A stretch of 64,000 nucleotides of DNA, taken from Rhynchopus euleeides. Its lineage: Eukaryota > Euglenozoa > Diplonemea > Diplonemida > Diplonemidae. Below the pieces are notes generated by a model. That model did no database searches, was not told where the DNA came from, and worked only from the letters and a program-made list of their open reading frames with translations. Positions 42,633 through 54,176 of the stretch are shown here, piece by piece; position 1 is the first letter of the stretch; the number at the start of each line of letters is the position of its first letter. The stretch lies in assembly GCA_963210315.1 (NCBI GenBank), contig OY723261.1, positions 930,001 through 994,000 on the forward strand. Reading direction: 5' to 3'. A program made the position numbers and the translations under genes.

Positions 42633-42727
42633 GCGCAAGGACTTGGTTACTAGACGGGCACGCGAGATGGGGGGTCTGGGGGGCAGAGCCCCCCATCCGC
42701 CGGAGGCCACGGTAGTGAGCATCTGTT
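42633..42727 (+). repeat. dispersed hairpin repeat, copy D
   Basis: Lead CGCAAGGACTTGGTTAC, hairpin variant GGGGGGCAGAGCCCCCC, then CCGCCGGAGGCCACGGTAG and TGAGCATCTGTT. Pairs with copy E. Confidence 0.85.
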
Positions 42728-42814
42728 CATTGTGGGCGTACAGATTCTGTGTGAGTTGGCTGCGTCCTCCTGAGGCTACTGGAGTGGGTGGATTCCCTGA
42801 CCTGATGGGAATCG

Positions 42815-42903
42815 AATGACTTGAGTACGAGACATACGCCACAGGGGGGTCTGGGGGGCGGAGCCCCCCAGCCGCCGGAGGCCACGGTAGTGAGCATCTG
42901 TTC
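42815..42903 (+). repeat. dispersed hairpin repeat, copy E
   Basis: Second member of the D-E pair. The spacer between D and E contains CGTACAGATTCTGTGTGAG and GCGTCCTCCTGAGGCTACTG, which also occur in the F-G spacer. Confidence 0.85.
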
Positions 42904-42925
42904 CTGCAAAACCATACTCTCTTCG

Positions 42926-43190
42926 ACGTCGACCCAGTGAAAGTGGGTTGACGCTTGGTCGACGCTTGGTGAGCGTCGACCCAGTGTAACCGGGCCAACG
43001 CTAGGTTAGCGTCGACCCAGTGTAATAAATGGGTTGACGCTTGGTCCAGGCTTGAATGGCAACCCAGTTCCACTAGGTCGACGCTCCAAGCCTCGACCAA
43101 GCGTCAACCCAGTCCACTGGGTCGACGCTGGGTCGACGCTTTTTTATGGGGGGGGAAACCCAAAATCACTGGGTCGACGGTCGACGCTTA
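42926..43190. repeat. cluster of GTCGACCCAGTG / TTGACGCTTGG motifs in both orientations
   Basis: At least ten related motifs (GTCGACCCAGTG, GGGTTGACGC, GGTCGACGCTTGG) lie within 265 bp, many as inverted neighbours able to form nested hairpins. No gene overlaps it convincingly. Confidence 0.75.
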
Positions 43191-45729
43191 GCGACATGCC
43201 TGAGGGGCGAGGAACAGGGTGGGGGGGGGGGGGGGGGTTGGTAACTACTTCAAGATGTGTCGGGGGGCTGGGGGGTGATCTCAGACAGGGTAAACTGTGG
43301 TCTTGGTGGGGGTGATTGATGCAGACCCGAAGGATAAAATAGGGGGGGATATCTGGTTCTGACTGTGACACTGCCCTTTGCCACATCTGACCCAGCCTTC
43401 CACTGCACCGGCTCTCGTCAGTGCGACACCACCAGTCCCAGTCAGAGTGCAAACCGACAGCTCGCGCACGTGACACACTGCGTGGGCTTCAGATATATTA
43501 CCGACCAATTTCAAACTCATTTTGCCCGTGCCCTTTGCGACCATCCGAGCCTCAGCAGGATGGCGGCACATTTCAAACACAAAATGGGGGTGGAGTTTCG
43601 CAGCGGCTCTCTGTGAACGAGCATATCATGACTCACGCCATGAACATTGCATATCCTGTATTTCCTGGGGATTGCTGTGCATGGGTTCATGCGTTGCCCG
43701 ATGCCCCCCCCCCCTCACCCCAATTTTGTCTTTCATTCTCGGTGTTGTGAATTTCTTCAATTACAGTTCGTTGTTTTCGCATACTGCTATGAGGGCCATC
43801 TGGTTCCCACCACACTGGTTGTTCGTCCTCACTTTATCCATGAGGAAGATGGTGGTGGGTTCCAGCGGTGCGTTGTACATTCATTACAGAACGGACACCA
43901 CAATATCGTCCTGTACCTGGTGATACCAACAGACTGAAACAGGCAATCTCGATGAAGTGAACAAGATACAAGTGTGGAGCCGAGGCCCAATGTCTCCTGT
44001 TTCCTCAACACTGCAGCACGGGCGCTGGGTATTCGACAGAAGGCTGTGTGGGACTCATCAGTGTGCCAGAGAGTAGCTCATCTGAGACATGTCTCTGCAC
44101 ATAGTTTCCCGAGGCGTTGCACGCAGCATCTTATCACTATGTATCGATCATGCCAGGGCTGATGACAGGGTTGAAGCATAATCCCACGCGAATCTTACAT
44201 ACAAGCGAGGTTCTCTGGCGTGGGAGACTTGAGCTGAGAACAGTGGTAGTGCATGCTGTTGGATATTCCCTCAAACCATCCGGGGTTGTAAAATAGAATG
44301 GCAAGGTGTGTGTCAGAAAATTGAAAACAGAGCATTTGCCCCCCCCCCCCCCACCTGGCATGGGGCTCGGGTCCTGCAGCACACACGTGTGACAAGACAG
44401 CATAATCAGGACCGTGCCCCTCCGGCACTCAACACTCTTCAGAACATCAAATCACGAAACGAGAAGAACCACACTCGGGTACACCCCAATAACACGATTT
44501 CATAATGACAGACTGCCTAGAATGACACTCCGATGATGCACGAGACAGGATGTGGATGTGCACACACCACTCGGCATGCGGTTTGAATTCCTTGTCTGTT
44601 TCTCATGGCCTCGGCAACGGGTAGAAACATCGGTAAAGTAGCAGGGGTAAAGGGGGGGTGGGTGGGTAAAGAGAGCCTGTGTCTGCAGAACAAAAGACGC
44701 ACGTTGGTCTGCCCCGAACCCCCAGGTGAACTCCCAGCCACCCAGCGGCAAGCTGTGCCTGACGGAGCCCATCAGCACAGCTCACCGAAGGGATGCGAGA
44801 ATCACTAGAGGGGATGAAGGGCCACCGAGGACCTTGGGTGTATTGAGGCGTCAAGCAGACGTGTCTGGCTTCGACAATCAAACGGTTGGTGTGGCCAGGT
44901 CCAAAGAGCTTCGGGATGACAAGTCACCAGTAGAACAAACACAGACCCTTGTTCGCTTGGGAGGGTGCGCTGGCAGTGGTGTCAAAGGGATTCTGTGCCA
45001 ACAGAGGCACTAGCGAATAACCCTCTTTTGGTTGAGAAGGAACTGCTCTTCTTTGGCAGGCCATTTCTTCCACCGCAAATACGCAGTCCCACCAAGCCTC
45101 GTACTTGAGACACACGACGTGGCACAGGAGGGTAGGAAATGGCAGTAGCGTTACAGGAGAGTCGGGGGTAGGGGGGCAGACACAGCAAGAGATCAAAAAA
45201 GAGAGGGACTATCGCTGCGTAGGCGCAGAACAAGGAAGCAGGATCATCCAACCGCTTGTGTGCCATCCTGTCACAGTTTTATTCGGGGGCTCATTCGATT
45301 CAGTGGTCGCGCTAAATATTGGAAAAATCTCCCAAAATTTGGAAATCGGGAGCGAAAAAACGTACCTGAAAAAGGGGCTCGTTTTTGGGCGGGGAAACCG
45401 CGTTTCGTTGCATTTCCGAGCCTCGCCCGGATCGTAGTGGGGTCATTTTGAAAAAATGGGCTTGTTTGAAGACACTCAAATTTTCCGTCCTGGTTGTCTC
45501 TACAGCATGTGATCAGTAACAACCCGGGCTAGGGGTCAGGCACCTGCTCGGAAAGCAGGGACGGGAATTCCCCACTCAGCTCAACTGCCAACAACGCCAC
45601 CAAGTAGGCAAACATGTGCCAGCTTGAGTGCCACCCCTGATACGGCGAGGGTGTAGCCTGTTCAAGACACTGATGCCAGCACTGGACGTGGGGACCCCAC
45701 GAAGCATGTTGTATGTGAAACCTTGTGCA
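43191..45729. other. intergenic, no recognisable gene
   Basis: Includes a long G tract (43,218-43,238) and C tracts near 43,705 and 44,341. ORFs of up to about 133 codons have no recognisable motif. Confidence 0.4.
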
Positions 45730-45800
45730 CACGCTATACAGGGGGGTCTGGGGGGCGGAGCCCCCCAGCCGCCGGAGGCCACGGTAGTGAGTATCTGTTC
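45730..45800 (+). repeat. dispersed hairpin repeat, copy F
   Basis: Contains the GGGGGGCGGAGCCCCCC hairpin and CCGCCGGAGGCCACGGTAG, ending TGAGTATCTGTT. Pairs with copy G. Confidence 0.85.
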
Positions 45801-45914
45801 CTTGCGCCGTAGTGGGAGCGCGTGGGAGTTGCGGGCGTACAGATTCTGTGTGAGTTGGATGCGTCCTCCTGAGGCTACTGAGAGTGGTCTGGGTCCCATT
45901 CGCTGATGTGAACC

Positions 45915-46022
45915 CAAAGGACTTGGCTACAAGACAGGCACACGCTGCAGCCTAGTGATACAGGGGGGTCTGGGGTGCGGAGCCCCCCAGCCGCCGGAGG
46001 CCACGGTAGTGAACATCTGTTC
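45915..46022 (+). repeat. dispersed hairpin repeat, copy G
   Basis: Lead AAAGGACTTGGCTACAAGAC, a hairpin with one substitution, then CCGCCGGAGGCCACGGTAG and TGAACATCTGTT. Confidence 0.85.
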
Positions 46023-48953
46023 CGAGCTGAACTCGTGTGGTCGGAGCCCAGTGCTGCGCGGGAAGCAGTCACTCGGTAGGGAAGGCAAAAGGGGTGCTGA
46101 GAGTTTCATGTAAAGCGATGCTTGTGGAAGTTTGGGGAACGGCGAAAGTCAGGGCGTGAAGAGCAGCAGCCATCAAGGCCACCCACCCACCCCCGCCCCG
46201 CGGGGCCCATTTTTTTCTCTCCCCGTCTCTGCCTTCTTTTGAATATTTGAGATCCGTGCGAAACGCCATGGGGTCACTTGCATTTTTTTGGTGCACTTTT
46301 TTCATACTGAATTGGGGTACCAAAACGTTTCGAGTTGTGGACAAATCCCTGTTTGCAAATAAAAAACGTACCTCAAAAATCGTCGAAAATGCCGGGAGTA
46401 GGGAGTGAAGTTAGCGCGACCACTGATTCGATTTGAACGATTTTTTTTTGCCGTGTGATGTGCCCCTCGAACAAACATTCAAATAATGGATGGGGCCAAA
46501 AGTGCCGGCGCAAACGCGACGGACAATCTCACCCCCCAACCAAATGCAAAAACGGGTCATCACACGGCTTTCAAGCTCACTCCCCACCTCCTGGCGGACG
46601 CAGCTGGGACCGCCGTCATCGTATCATTCTTTCGCCCACACAAGCCTGTTTCGGGGCATACCAGCAAAAGCTATTGGAGGGCATTCTGCTCTGACGGTCC
46701 ATCAAAGCAAGCCTCTCTGGTGGCAAGCCAGCTGCCAGAGCGGCACAGCCAGCCACAGAGCAGAGGCAACCCTTTGTTTTGATTCCTTGGCATGGCGTGG
46801 TGTGGCATTGTGTGGCGTTCTCTGAACTCTTAATTTCTGCTATAAATTGAGAAGGCAAGGAGCCATCGTATCTGGGCAACCAGGCGTGATTCTGCAGGGC
46901 AGCTGATTTGTATTCCATTTCCCCAACACCCACACCCCCACCTCGATCTGCCTCAATCACCCAGATGCCGGTTTGGAAACTTTTCAGAACACTTCTCGGA
47001 CAGTTCTCATCATCAGGCCCGGGGGATGGGCTTGGGTGGGTTTCGGTGGGGAAAATGGCGGGTGATGGGGGGAGGGGGGTGTCGCCGAGCGAAGGGGTGG
47101 GCTGGGAACTGGGCGCATAACCTTGAGAGAGACTAGGTGGTGGGGGGGGGGGGGTCATGAGTAGAGGAGAGAGAAGGCATATCAGCCCACCACTGAGGCA
47201 GGGTGGGGGTGGGGGTGGGAGGGGGAGAAGGGGGGTGCCCATGTGCTGGGTGGTAGGAACAAAAAATAGAGTCGGGTCAGCGGATGGAGTGAGTTGAGTA
47301 GCCTGCCAACACAACAAGACTGGCTTTTTTTGGCTTTGTTTTGTTTCTTTGATGGAAAATATAGAAAAGAAAGGCGGCGAAACTGGGTTTCAAACTCCAA
47401 ACTGCAGGCCCACCCCCAGGCAACCAAGCAGGGAATGGAACGGCACCTTTCCGCAAAGTGTGGGGTGGGGTGGGGTGGGGGGGGGGGCGAAAGCGGGATT
47501 GCCTGTCGAGGCAGCCGCATCGTCAAAGAATCCAAGAGCAACCGGACTCCATTTTTAAAGGGCAGGAAGAACCCCCTCCTCGAGCTGCTGCTGGGCGCAA
47601 CGCCAGAGATCACATTACCGGGGGGGGGGGGGGGGGGGGGCTTCCTTCGACACATCGCAGCATCATACACACCAGAGCCACACCACACTCACACACCAAC
47701 AGCCAGCAGTTGACAATGGTCTCCCACCCCCCGTTTCGAGCTGGGGGGTGTATGGACCCATAGACAAAGAAGCGGAGACATCTCCAACACTTCAGCCCGT
47801 GTGATTGCATACCACTGGAGTCAAGAAGATGGTAAGAATGGTGAGGAAGCGAACGAGGTACTGGGTGGGTGCGCATTGGGGGGGGGGGTCGGGGGTGGTG
47901 GGGGGGTGGGTGTGTGGGGGGAGGGGGAGGAATGATCCAAAGTGGGGTGCAGAGATTCGACCCCGCCCTTCCTCCTTTCATTCTGTTGTGCAGGTCGTGT
48001 TGAGATCGAGCGATGTGCTCGGCCTGTGTGCTGGGGCGAGGGGGATCAGGGGGGTGGGTGGGTGGGGTTGTGAATACCTTCTGAAGAAGTCGTCTTTGGA
48101 TAGACAAGGTTTTTTTTGGAGCGTTAGAACACGTTTAAAAATCACAAGATCTGACGAAACCCTGTCACTGTGAGGCAGGGGGAGATCACCCACCTCCCAG
48201 ACACACAGGACACCTTGGCTCAGAACTGCGGAATAGTGAGTGCACTCACAAACAATAGCTGTCACTGACACACAGAGTGAGGCTCCCCTGAAGGCATTTT
48301 GTTGACAATGAAGGCCTTGGCTCAGAATCGGGCAAACTAACACAGTTTGACAGAATGAAGGCCTGCAATGTAAGAAGCCGCCGCATTACCGAAAATCGTT
48401 CGGGGGGGCTCTCAGCTTCCCCCCCCCCACTACCTGCATCCTATTGAAGGCCGCTTTCGCCAGCCCATCGGAAAGAGATCGATATCACCCATTCTGCCGT
48501 CTCTGCTCGCAGTGAAGTGTTGCTGATGATGTGTGGATAACAAAAGAGAAACGAATGAGAGTAAGAATGGTCGACGTGAAAAGCTCCGGGACGGGGAAAG
48601 AGCCACATCAGGAGGGGAGTCGAAGTGGTGTGAGATGGCGTGGGCGGACAAAACCAACAAAACACACAATGCTGAATGCCGAGCAGGCCTTTCTCTGCCG
48701 GGTGCCGACGGGATGCGGGGGGGGTGCTGGCATTCGGGGGAAAAGAAGCTCCCCCCAGCCCTCCCCACACCCACCCACCGATGCAGAGTGTTGCTCGTTG
48801 CTGTGCGATTTTTCTCGGATGAAAAAAGTACTACAAAAGGTTACCGCTTGCAACCTCTTCTCTACAGCCTGCCAGAGACCTTGCAGGAGAGCACGAGGGG
48901 ACACCCATCGCACCGTTGTGGCTGCAGATACTCCAGACTGCAGACTGCATCAC
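46023..48953. other. intergenic, no recognisable gene
   Basis: Rich in G tracts (47,140-47,155; 47,620-47,640; 47,878-47,930) with a C tract at 48,420. No RNA gene or conserved ORF seen. It ends just downstream of the FYVE gene's stop. Confidence 0.45.
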
Positions 48954-49994
48954 TCAGTAGCTGCAGATACTCCCAGGCCCGCTGCTGTACGGGCGGGAGT
49001 GTGGGGAGGTGGCAAGAGGGATGTCGGGGCTGTCGCAGCAAGCGTGGCACTGGCGCACGTCGGAGGTGCGTGGGGCACAGGAGCTGCAGCATGACTGGTA
49101 GCAGATGCGGCAGTGGTGCTCGCGGCGGAAGAAGGTGTAGACGCCGCCGCACATGGCACAGCTGTCGCAGTGGTGCCGCCCCTGCAGGAACTGCGTGCGC
49201 CTCCGCTTCACATCTGCACGCAGGAACGACGAGTTGAGGAGGAAGCCACGGACGATACGCGAGCTGATCCGGAACGAATGCAGCTTCTGCCAGTAGCGCC
49301 GGAGGAAGCGTTCCCTGCTGAGTTTCTCAAGGCAGACCGTGAGGCTAGTGCGGAAGCAGCGTTCCTTCGACTGCGCGTCGAACGCAGTGCAGAACATGCT
49401 GCGGCGGCGCTCGTCCCTCAAGGCATTCATCACAGCAGGCTTCTCGGAGGTGATGGAGAAGGAGCGTATCGAGAGAGTGCGGCGGCGGCTCGACGGGGCG
49501 ACGCTCGACGTCAGCCCGGCACTTTCGCACAGCGACTCCAGGGAGTCGTCGGACCGTACCTCGTCGGCAGAGGCCTTGTCGGCCTGCCCTGCGCCGTGCT
49601 GCGACAGACGTGCAATGAGGTACATCCGGTGGCGCTCATCCGCCACATCGATGTTCTTCAGCAGCGACAGCATCTCGTTGGTGGTCATCCTGCGCACGTC
49701 CTCCGGCCCCACGCAGCCTGTTGCAATGACAGCGTCGAAGTAGGTCGGTGCCAGATAGCCCAGCATCTGGTAAATCGGATGCCCGCAGTTCTCTTGGATG
49801 AAGCGGTGGCACGGTGTGCACACCTTGATGCGTGTGCAGCTTGCAGCGTCTGTCGTTGTCTGCTCGCAGCAGGACTCGCAGAAGTTGCCGCCACACCTCC
49901 TGCAGAAGACACGGCTCCGGAAGATGGTGAAGCCGCGCTTGCACCCATGGCACCCTGACTGGTCGCAGGAGCTTGCCGCGTCGGAGCCGAACAT
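48954..49994 (-). CDS. double FYVE-type zinc-finger protein with a central SAM-like region
   Basis: A 346-aa intronless ORF from ATG 49994. The N-terminal finger (residues ~15-62) has four Cys pairs, CHGC, CRRC, CESC and CTPC, with the FYVE spacing, although the usual HHC reads VFC. Residues ~75-135 (TYFDAVIATGCVGPEDVRRM, then TTNEMLSLLKNIDVADE) resemble a SAM helical bundle. A Ser/Arg-rich and a basic helical region follow. The C-terminal finger (~275-320) is a better FYVE match: CAMCGG, RREHHCRICYQ, CSSC and CHACC. FYVE fingers with an intact R+HHCRxC motif bind phosphatidylinositol 3-phosphate on endosomes, so the C-terminal finger is the likelier lipid binder and the first may have lost lipid contact. 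Function is inferred from domains. Confidence 0.85.
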   Translation of the reverse strand: MFGSDAASSCDQSGCHGCKRGFTIFRSRVFCRRCGGNFCESCCEQTTTDAASCTRIKVCTPCHRFIQENCGHPIYQMLGYLAPTYFDAVIATGCVGPEDVRRMTTNEMLSLLKNIDVADERHRMYLIARLSQHGAGQADKASADEVRSDDSLESLCESAGLTSSVAPSSRRRTLSIRSFSITSEKPAVMNALRDERRRSMFCTAFDAQSKERCFRTSLTVCLEKLSRERFLRRYWQKLHSFRISSRIVRGFLLNSSFLRADVKRRRTQFLQGRHHCDSCAMCGGVYTFFRREHHCRICYQSCCSSCAPRTSDVRQCHACCDSPDIPLATSPHSRPYSSGPGSICSY

Positions 49995-51392
49995 TGTGTG
50001 AGTCGCTCCGGTCTGTGCAGGTGTGGGTGCGTGGGGGTAGTGGTTTCTCAGTTGTCACGGCAGGCAACTTCGATAAACTTCTACGGGATAAGGGTCCTTC
50101 CAGAACCGTTAAGGACAGTGCGCCCTTCACTTAGAAACAAAAGATGGACAGGGTCAGCAAAATCGATACTCACATCTCTGTACAAAACAGATAGTTTTGA
50201 CACGGCTATTGTGCACCAAATACATCAGGTGGTTCATTAAGCACAGCTGTGACACATGTTGCTGCTACAACATGTGCCACGATGCCGAGGTGGTCTTGTG
50301 ATACCGTACGCTCTCATTGACCCTTTCGCTCTAACAAGGGGTTTAACAGTCGTCAAGGGGGATTGTCGCACCCAGATGCTAAATAATGTGCGGGGGCTTG
50401 CGTTCAGTTCAATTGAAGACTGTCAACCGCGATCCCGACCTCCGCTTCGTAATACATTGTTGGTTTCAACTGCCAGAGACTGTCGTGTGAACGAACTGCC
50501 GGTATGGGGTTCGCTTCAGTAAAACAGTGCATATTGCAACAGCATTGGCTGTGCTGACGCTGTGTAGGATGAAGAGACAAAGAAATGTAGACCTCGACCT
50601 CTCTTCAGATGGCTGGACCCTTCATCGCACCCCTCCCCCCCCCCCCTCCCCCAACCCACACTGACGGGTTCCTTCAAGATAACGGTGGATAGTTGGGAAC
50701 ATGAGGATTGCGTGTCCGGCACAGCTGAGTGACCCCTCCGGTCTCTGAGTGACGCCCGACACGCAATGCCCCAGAAGGAACCTGCAGCAACACTGCCTCT
50801 GGGAGGGGAATGGATGAAGCTAAATACCCTTTCCTCCATAGATTGTCTCTTGCAAGAGACAAAAATGCAACGCCTGGTGTTATCGACCCCCTGATATTTC
50901 GTGCCCTGTTCGTGCCCAAAAACCCGTTTGGGCCCCGTTTTTTGCGGCCCCCGTTTTCCCCGTTCCAGGAGCTCGTTGCCACGCAGTGGCGCAGAACGCA
51001 CCCCAGAACACTCAATGCCGGGCTGGATACGGACAACTACTCTCCAGATTCGCTTGATTTTGCCCGTCGGTGGACCACCAGGGGTAACTTGAGAAGATCA
51101 GGTGGGCGGGGAAGCTGGGGCGGGGGCGGGTGAATCAACATTCAGGTTTCGGGCCCGGTGCCTGCGCGCATCCTGTCGTACTGTGGGGGGCGCAGCAGGT
51201 TTCTCCCATACTTTTCCAACGGGCTCTTCGCACGATGATATGTGCTCCACGAACAACAACACAACCAACTACAAGAAACCGCGCACTGGCCGGGGTAGAA
51301 CTTGGTGGTCCAGGACCACGAACAGGTCCTGGGGCCATCTCATCACACCACCATCCACCATAGGAAATGGACCTTGGTGGGACCTTGCGGAA
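49995..51392. other. divergent intergenic region between the FYVE gene and the ubiquitin-like-fold candidate
   Basis: About 1.4 kb that should carry both promoters. It contains a C tract at 50,636-50,650 and a 28-bp segment with CCTGATATTTCGTGCCC at 50,890-50,917, repeated at 52,628-52,655. The ORFs here look random. Confidence 0.45.
50890..50917 (+). repeat. short dispersed repeat, copy 1
   Basis: CCTGATATTTCGTGCCC followed by (T/C)GTTCGTGC is shared with 52,628-52,655. The two copies bracket the small plus-strand gene and its minisatellite. Confidence 0.7.
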
Positions 51393-51878
51393 ATGCCTCG
51401 ACTCGTGGTCGAGGTTTCCGTGATCACCAGCGCGCAGCGCCGTGTGATCCCGAAGGATCTGCCCGTGGGCATGACTGCACAGCTTGTGCAGACGACCCTC
51501 ACAGAGGAGGGCTACCTCCCGTCCACTCCGGGATACCGGTTGCTGAAGCGGAACGACCTCTGGACGACAGAGTTTAAGGAGGTGGGTGAGGAGGTGCTCC
51601 CGTTCCTGCGGGAGAGCGACGTGGTGCTGGTGCAGTGCACCGAGCTGCCGAGCCCGTGGTCGCGGAAGGAGCTACGCCATAGGGTGTGCTCCCTGTCCCG
51701 CAACGGGATGCCGTGCTGCAACATACCGGCTGCTCCGCAATACAGCAGCAATAACCCCAGACTGAGGCAAAAGGATATGCGGGTGGGGCGGGGAACGGTC
51801 GGCATCGTGTTCTCTTGCGCACACTGGGGGAGTTTGAGTCCCCCTGCCAAGGTTGCTCTCCCCACCTGTTTGACGTAG
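51393..51878 (+). CDS. small hypothetical protein with ubiquitin-like-fold pattern
   Basis: ATG at 51393 gives 161 aa. Residues 1-85 alternate as in a ubiquitin-like beta-grasp fold: strand LVVEVSVITSAQRRVIP, helix TAQLVQTTLTEEG, strand YRLLKRNDL, and a final strand SDVVLVQCTEL. From about residue 105 the sequence loses globular character and may be intronic or spurious, so the true 3' end is unsure. The upstream part of the same open frame looks non-coding. This is the only convincing plus-strand host gene in the window. The 31-bp minisatellite starts about 30 bp after the stop. The family assignment is structural intuition only. Confidence 0.45.
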   Translation: MPRLVVEVSVITSAQRRVIPKDLPVGMTAQLVQTTLTEEGYLPSTPGYRLLKRNDLWTTEFKEVGEEVLPFLRESDVVLVQCTELPSPWSRKELRHRVCSLSRNGMPCCNIPAAPQYSSNNPRLRQKDMRVGRGTVGIVFSCAHWGSLSPPAKVALPTCLT

Positions 51879-51899
51879 ATCATATATCGGAACCCTCTC

Positions 51900-52430
51900 C
51901 TGGTGTTGGCCCACCAACGTAGAGGTGTGGAAAATCCCGGGGCAACCTCGCAGAGGTGTGGAAAATGTCGGGGCAACCTCGTAGAGATGTGGAAAATATC
52001 GGGGCAACCTCGTAGAGATGTGGAAAATATCGGGGCAACCTCGTAGAGATGTGGAAAATATCGGGGCAACCTCGTAGAGATGTGGAAAATATCGGGGCAA
52101 CCTCGCAGAGGTGTGGAAAATGTCGGGGCAACCTCGCAGAGGTGTGGAAAATATCGGGGCAACCTCGTAGAGATGTGGAAAATATCGGGGCAACCTCGTA
52201 GAGATGTGGAAAATATCGGGGCAACCTCGCAGAGGTGTGGAAAATGTCGGGGCAACCTCGCAGAGGTGTGGAAAATATCGGGGCAACCTCGCAGAGGTGT
52301 GGAAAATATCGGGGCAACCTCGTAGAGATGTGGAAAATATCGGGGCAACCTCGCAGAGGTGTGGAAAATATCGGGGCAACCTCGTAGATGGTGTTATCTT
52401 TGGTGTTGGCCCACCAACACCAAAGAGAAA
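51900..52430 (+). repeat. 31-bp minisatellite, about 15 units, framed by palindromes
   Basis: The units read AACCTCG(T/C)AGA(G)TGTGG with AAAAT(A/G)TCGGGGC and mix two variants (CGTAGAGATG / CGCAGAGGTG). Because 31 is not a multiple of 3, the repeat stays open in several frames and creates spurious ORFs. GTTGGCCCACCAAC frames the array on both sides (about 51,903 and 52,403). The right copy extends to a 10-bp stem with a 4-nt loop (TTGGTGTTGG-CCCA-CCAACACCAA). Confidence 0.9.
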
Positions 52431-52597
52431 CCCTCAGCGAGACGGCACTCCTTTAACGTCCTCCAGCCGACCTAAACAGGCCAGAACGGGACAATACATG
52501 CCTGTCCGGGTCTATCCGGGCCGATACATGCACAAAATTCACGCGAAATTTGGGTGGTTCATGAAAACCACAGGCAAGACGTGAAAAATCCCACCAA

Positions 52598-52619
52598 GAA
52601 AAAAAAAAAAAAAAAAAAA
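52598..52619 (+). repeat. poly-A tract
   Basis: About 21 consecutive A residues. It could be the tail of a retroposed sequence, but no matching target duplication was found. Confidence 0.5.
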
Positions 52620-52627
52620 GGGCCCAC

Positions 52628-52655
52628 CCTGATATTTCGTGCCCCGTTCGTGCGA
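52628..52655 (+). repeat. short dispersed repeat, copy 2
   Basis: Second copy of the 50,890-50,917 segment, directly after the poly-A tract. Confidence 0.7.
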
Positions 52656-54176
52656 AGTTGCCCCTATTTCGATAACACCAAACGCACAAGGAATTTTTTT
52701 CCGAGCATTCGCGGTACACACGCAGAGCAAGTGTCAAGCCCACTTCTGCAGAAGGTGCATCGTTTCTCGGGCACGCGCACTGTTTGTACTCGAAAGCCAA
52801 CAAATTGAGAGCAGACCCTCCTGAAGTCAGGCATTTTCACTTTGACTGCGGCTTACTGCGGCCCAAGTGCAAATACATGATGCATCAGCATAGATGTTCA
52901 TCTTGATGCAGCCACCCCACCACCCTATACAGCCCACCACACAAACCTCGGCCTGCAGGCGATATTTATCAAGCAACTTCGCACTGGAGACTGGTCTGAG
53001 GGCTGGATCCTTTTCTGGAGCGGGGCATGCACGTGTGAAGTGCAGGTGGCTGCGAGGGTGAGTGGCAAGAGGAACAGCCCTAGGTGAGCTAGCCTGCCAG
53101 TTGCCGCCTCCAGAAGATCACAAAGTCATGCGCGGGATGGCAAGGCCACCGGGGCGGGCAAATCAAGCGGGGGATCTCCTCCCTCCGTCGTGTGAAAGCC
53201 ACCTGAGAGCACCACCACACCTTAGCAGAAAAATAAAATGAATGAAAGGCGCCATGTGCCGTGGCACACCCGCAATGTTGTTTTCCGTTGATTCGCGGAA
53301 CATCATAGATCACAGAAGTAGCGGCGCAACCCGACAGACAACAGGCTGAACCGATCAGGGCCAACCTACTCTTGACTGTGGAAAAATTCGAGCTCTGCAA
53401 CAAGTCCTTTCAGGCTGGAGCAGGACAAAAGTAGTATACAAAACCCCAGGGTACACCCATCTGAGATCGAAGGCGTGAAGCTGTCGAGGGAGGGCCCATC
53501 AGGTGGAAAGAATATCAGTCAAAACTCTTGGCAGCGTGATGCAGCATTGGCCGATTCATAAACGCCATACGAACCACTCTGCCGCCAGAGGTCAGTTGGA
53601 CAAAGCCCGTTCCCTGCCTTGCCTCTATCAGTGGCACCCCACCCCACCCCCCCACCTCCCCCCAAACCCCGTCCCTCGGCATGGAGCTCGGACTTCATAG
53701 TTGTCGCCTCCGACTGACGAACACGCCCATCCCGCCTCTGTTGTTCACATGCCGTTTGGAATGCGCGCCTTCTTGCTCGGAGCAACGACCGCTGGATCAG
53801 AAGGGGGCATCAGTCTATATATCCACGGGAGATTTGGAAAGCAGTTCTTCCCTTCCTCCATGGGGGAAAGGTTGTTGGGCTTGCATCTATGTTTGCCTGC
53901 GGGGGAGCCTTTTCTTTCGCCAAATTTGTATATTTTTCAGATAAGCAGGCTCCGTGGCAGCTTCTGGGCATCACGCCCACACAATGCCCACACAACTTTC
54001 CTCCGCGGAGTGACAGGGATCCACCCTCTTCCCCGACCCCTCCCCCGCCCGCCCCCGCCCACCCGGGATTCTTTTCCGTAACGATTTGTTGGATTTTCAG
54101 AACACCAACCCAGGCCCTCCAACCACCCCTTCCCCGCTTGCCCCACGCTCGGCGAGGCGTTCATCAGTGCTTATCT
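52656..54176. other. intergenic, no recognisable gene
   Basis: About 1.5 kb upstream (in plus coordinates) of the cyclophilin stop. It has pyrimidine-rich stretches near 53,640 and 54,030 and only random-looking short ORFs. Confidence 0.45.

Noticed and set aside
42423-43100. 225-codon minus ORF
   Set aside because: It is built from dispersed hairpin repeats D/E and the GTCGAC cluster read in frame, not from unique coding sequence.
51512-52379. Minus-strand ORFs encoding IFHTSARLPRHFPH-like peptide repeats
   Set aside because: They are translations of the 31-bp minisatellite, open in several frames at once, and their distal part is antisense to the plus-strand gene.
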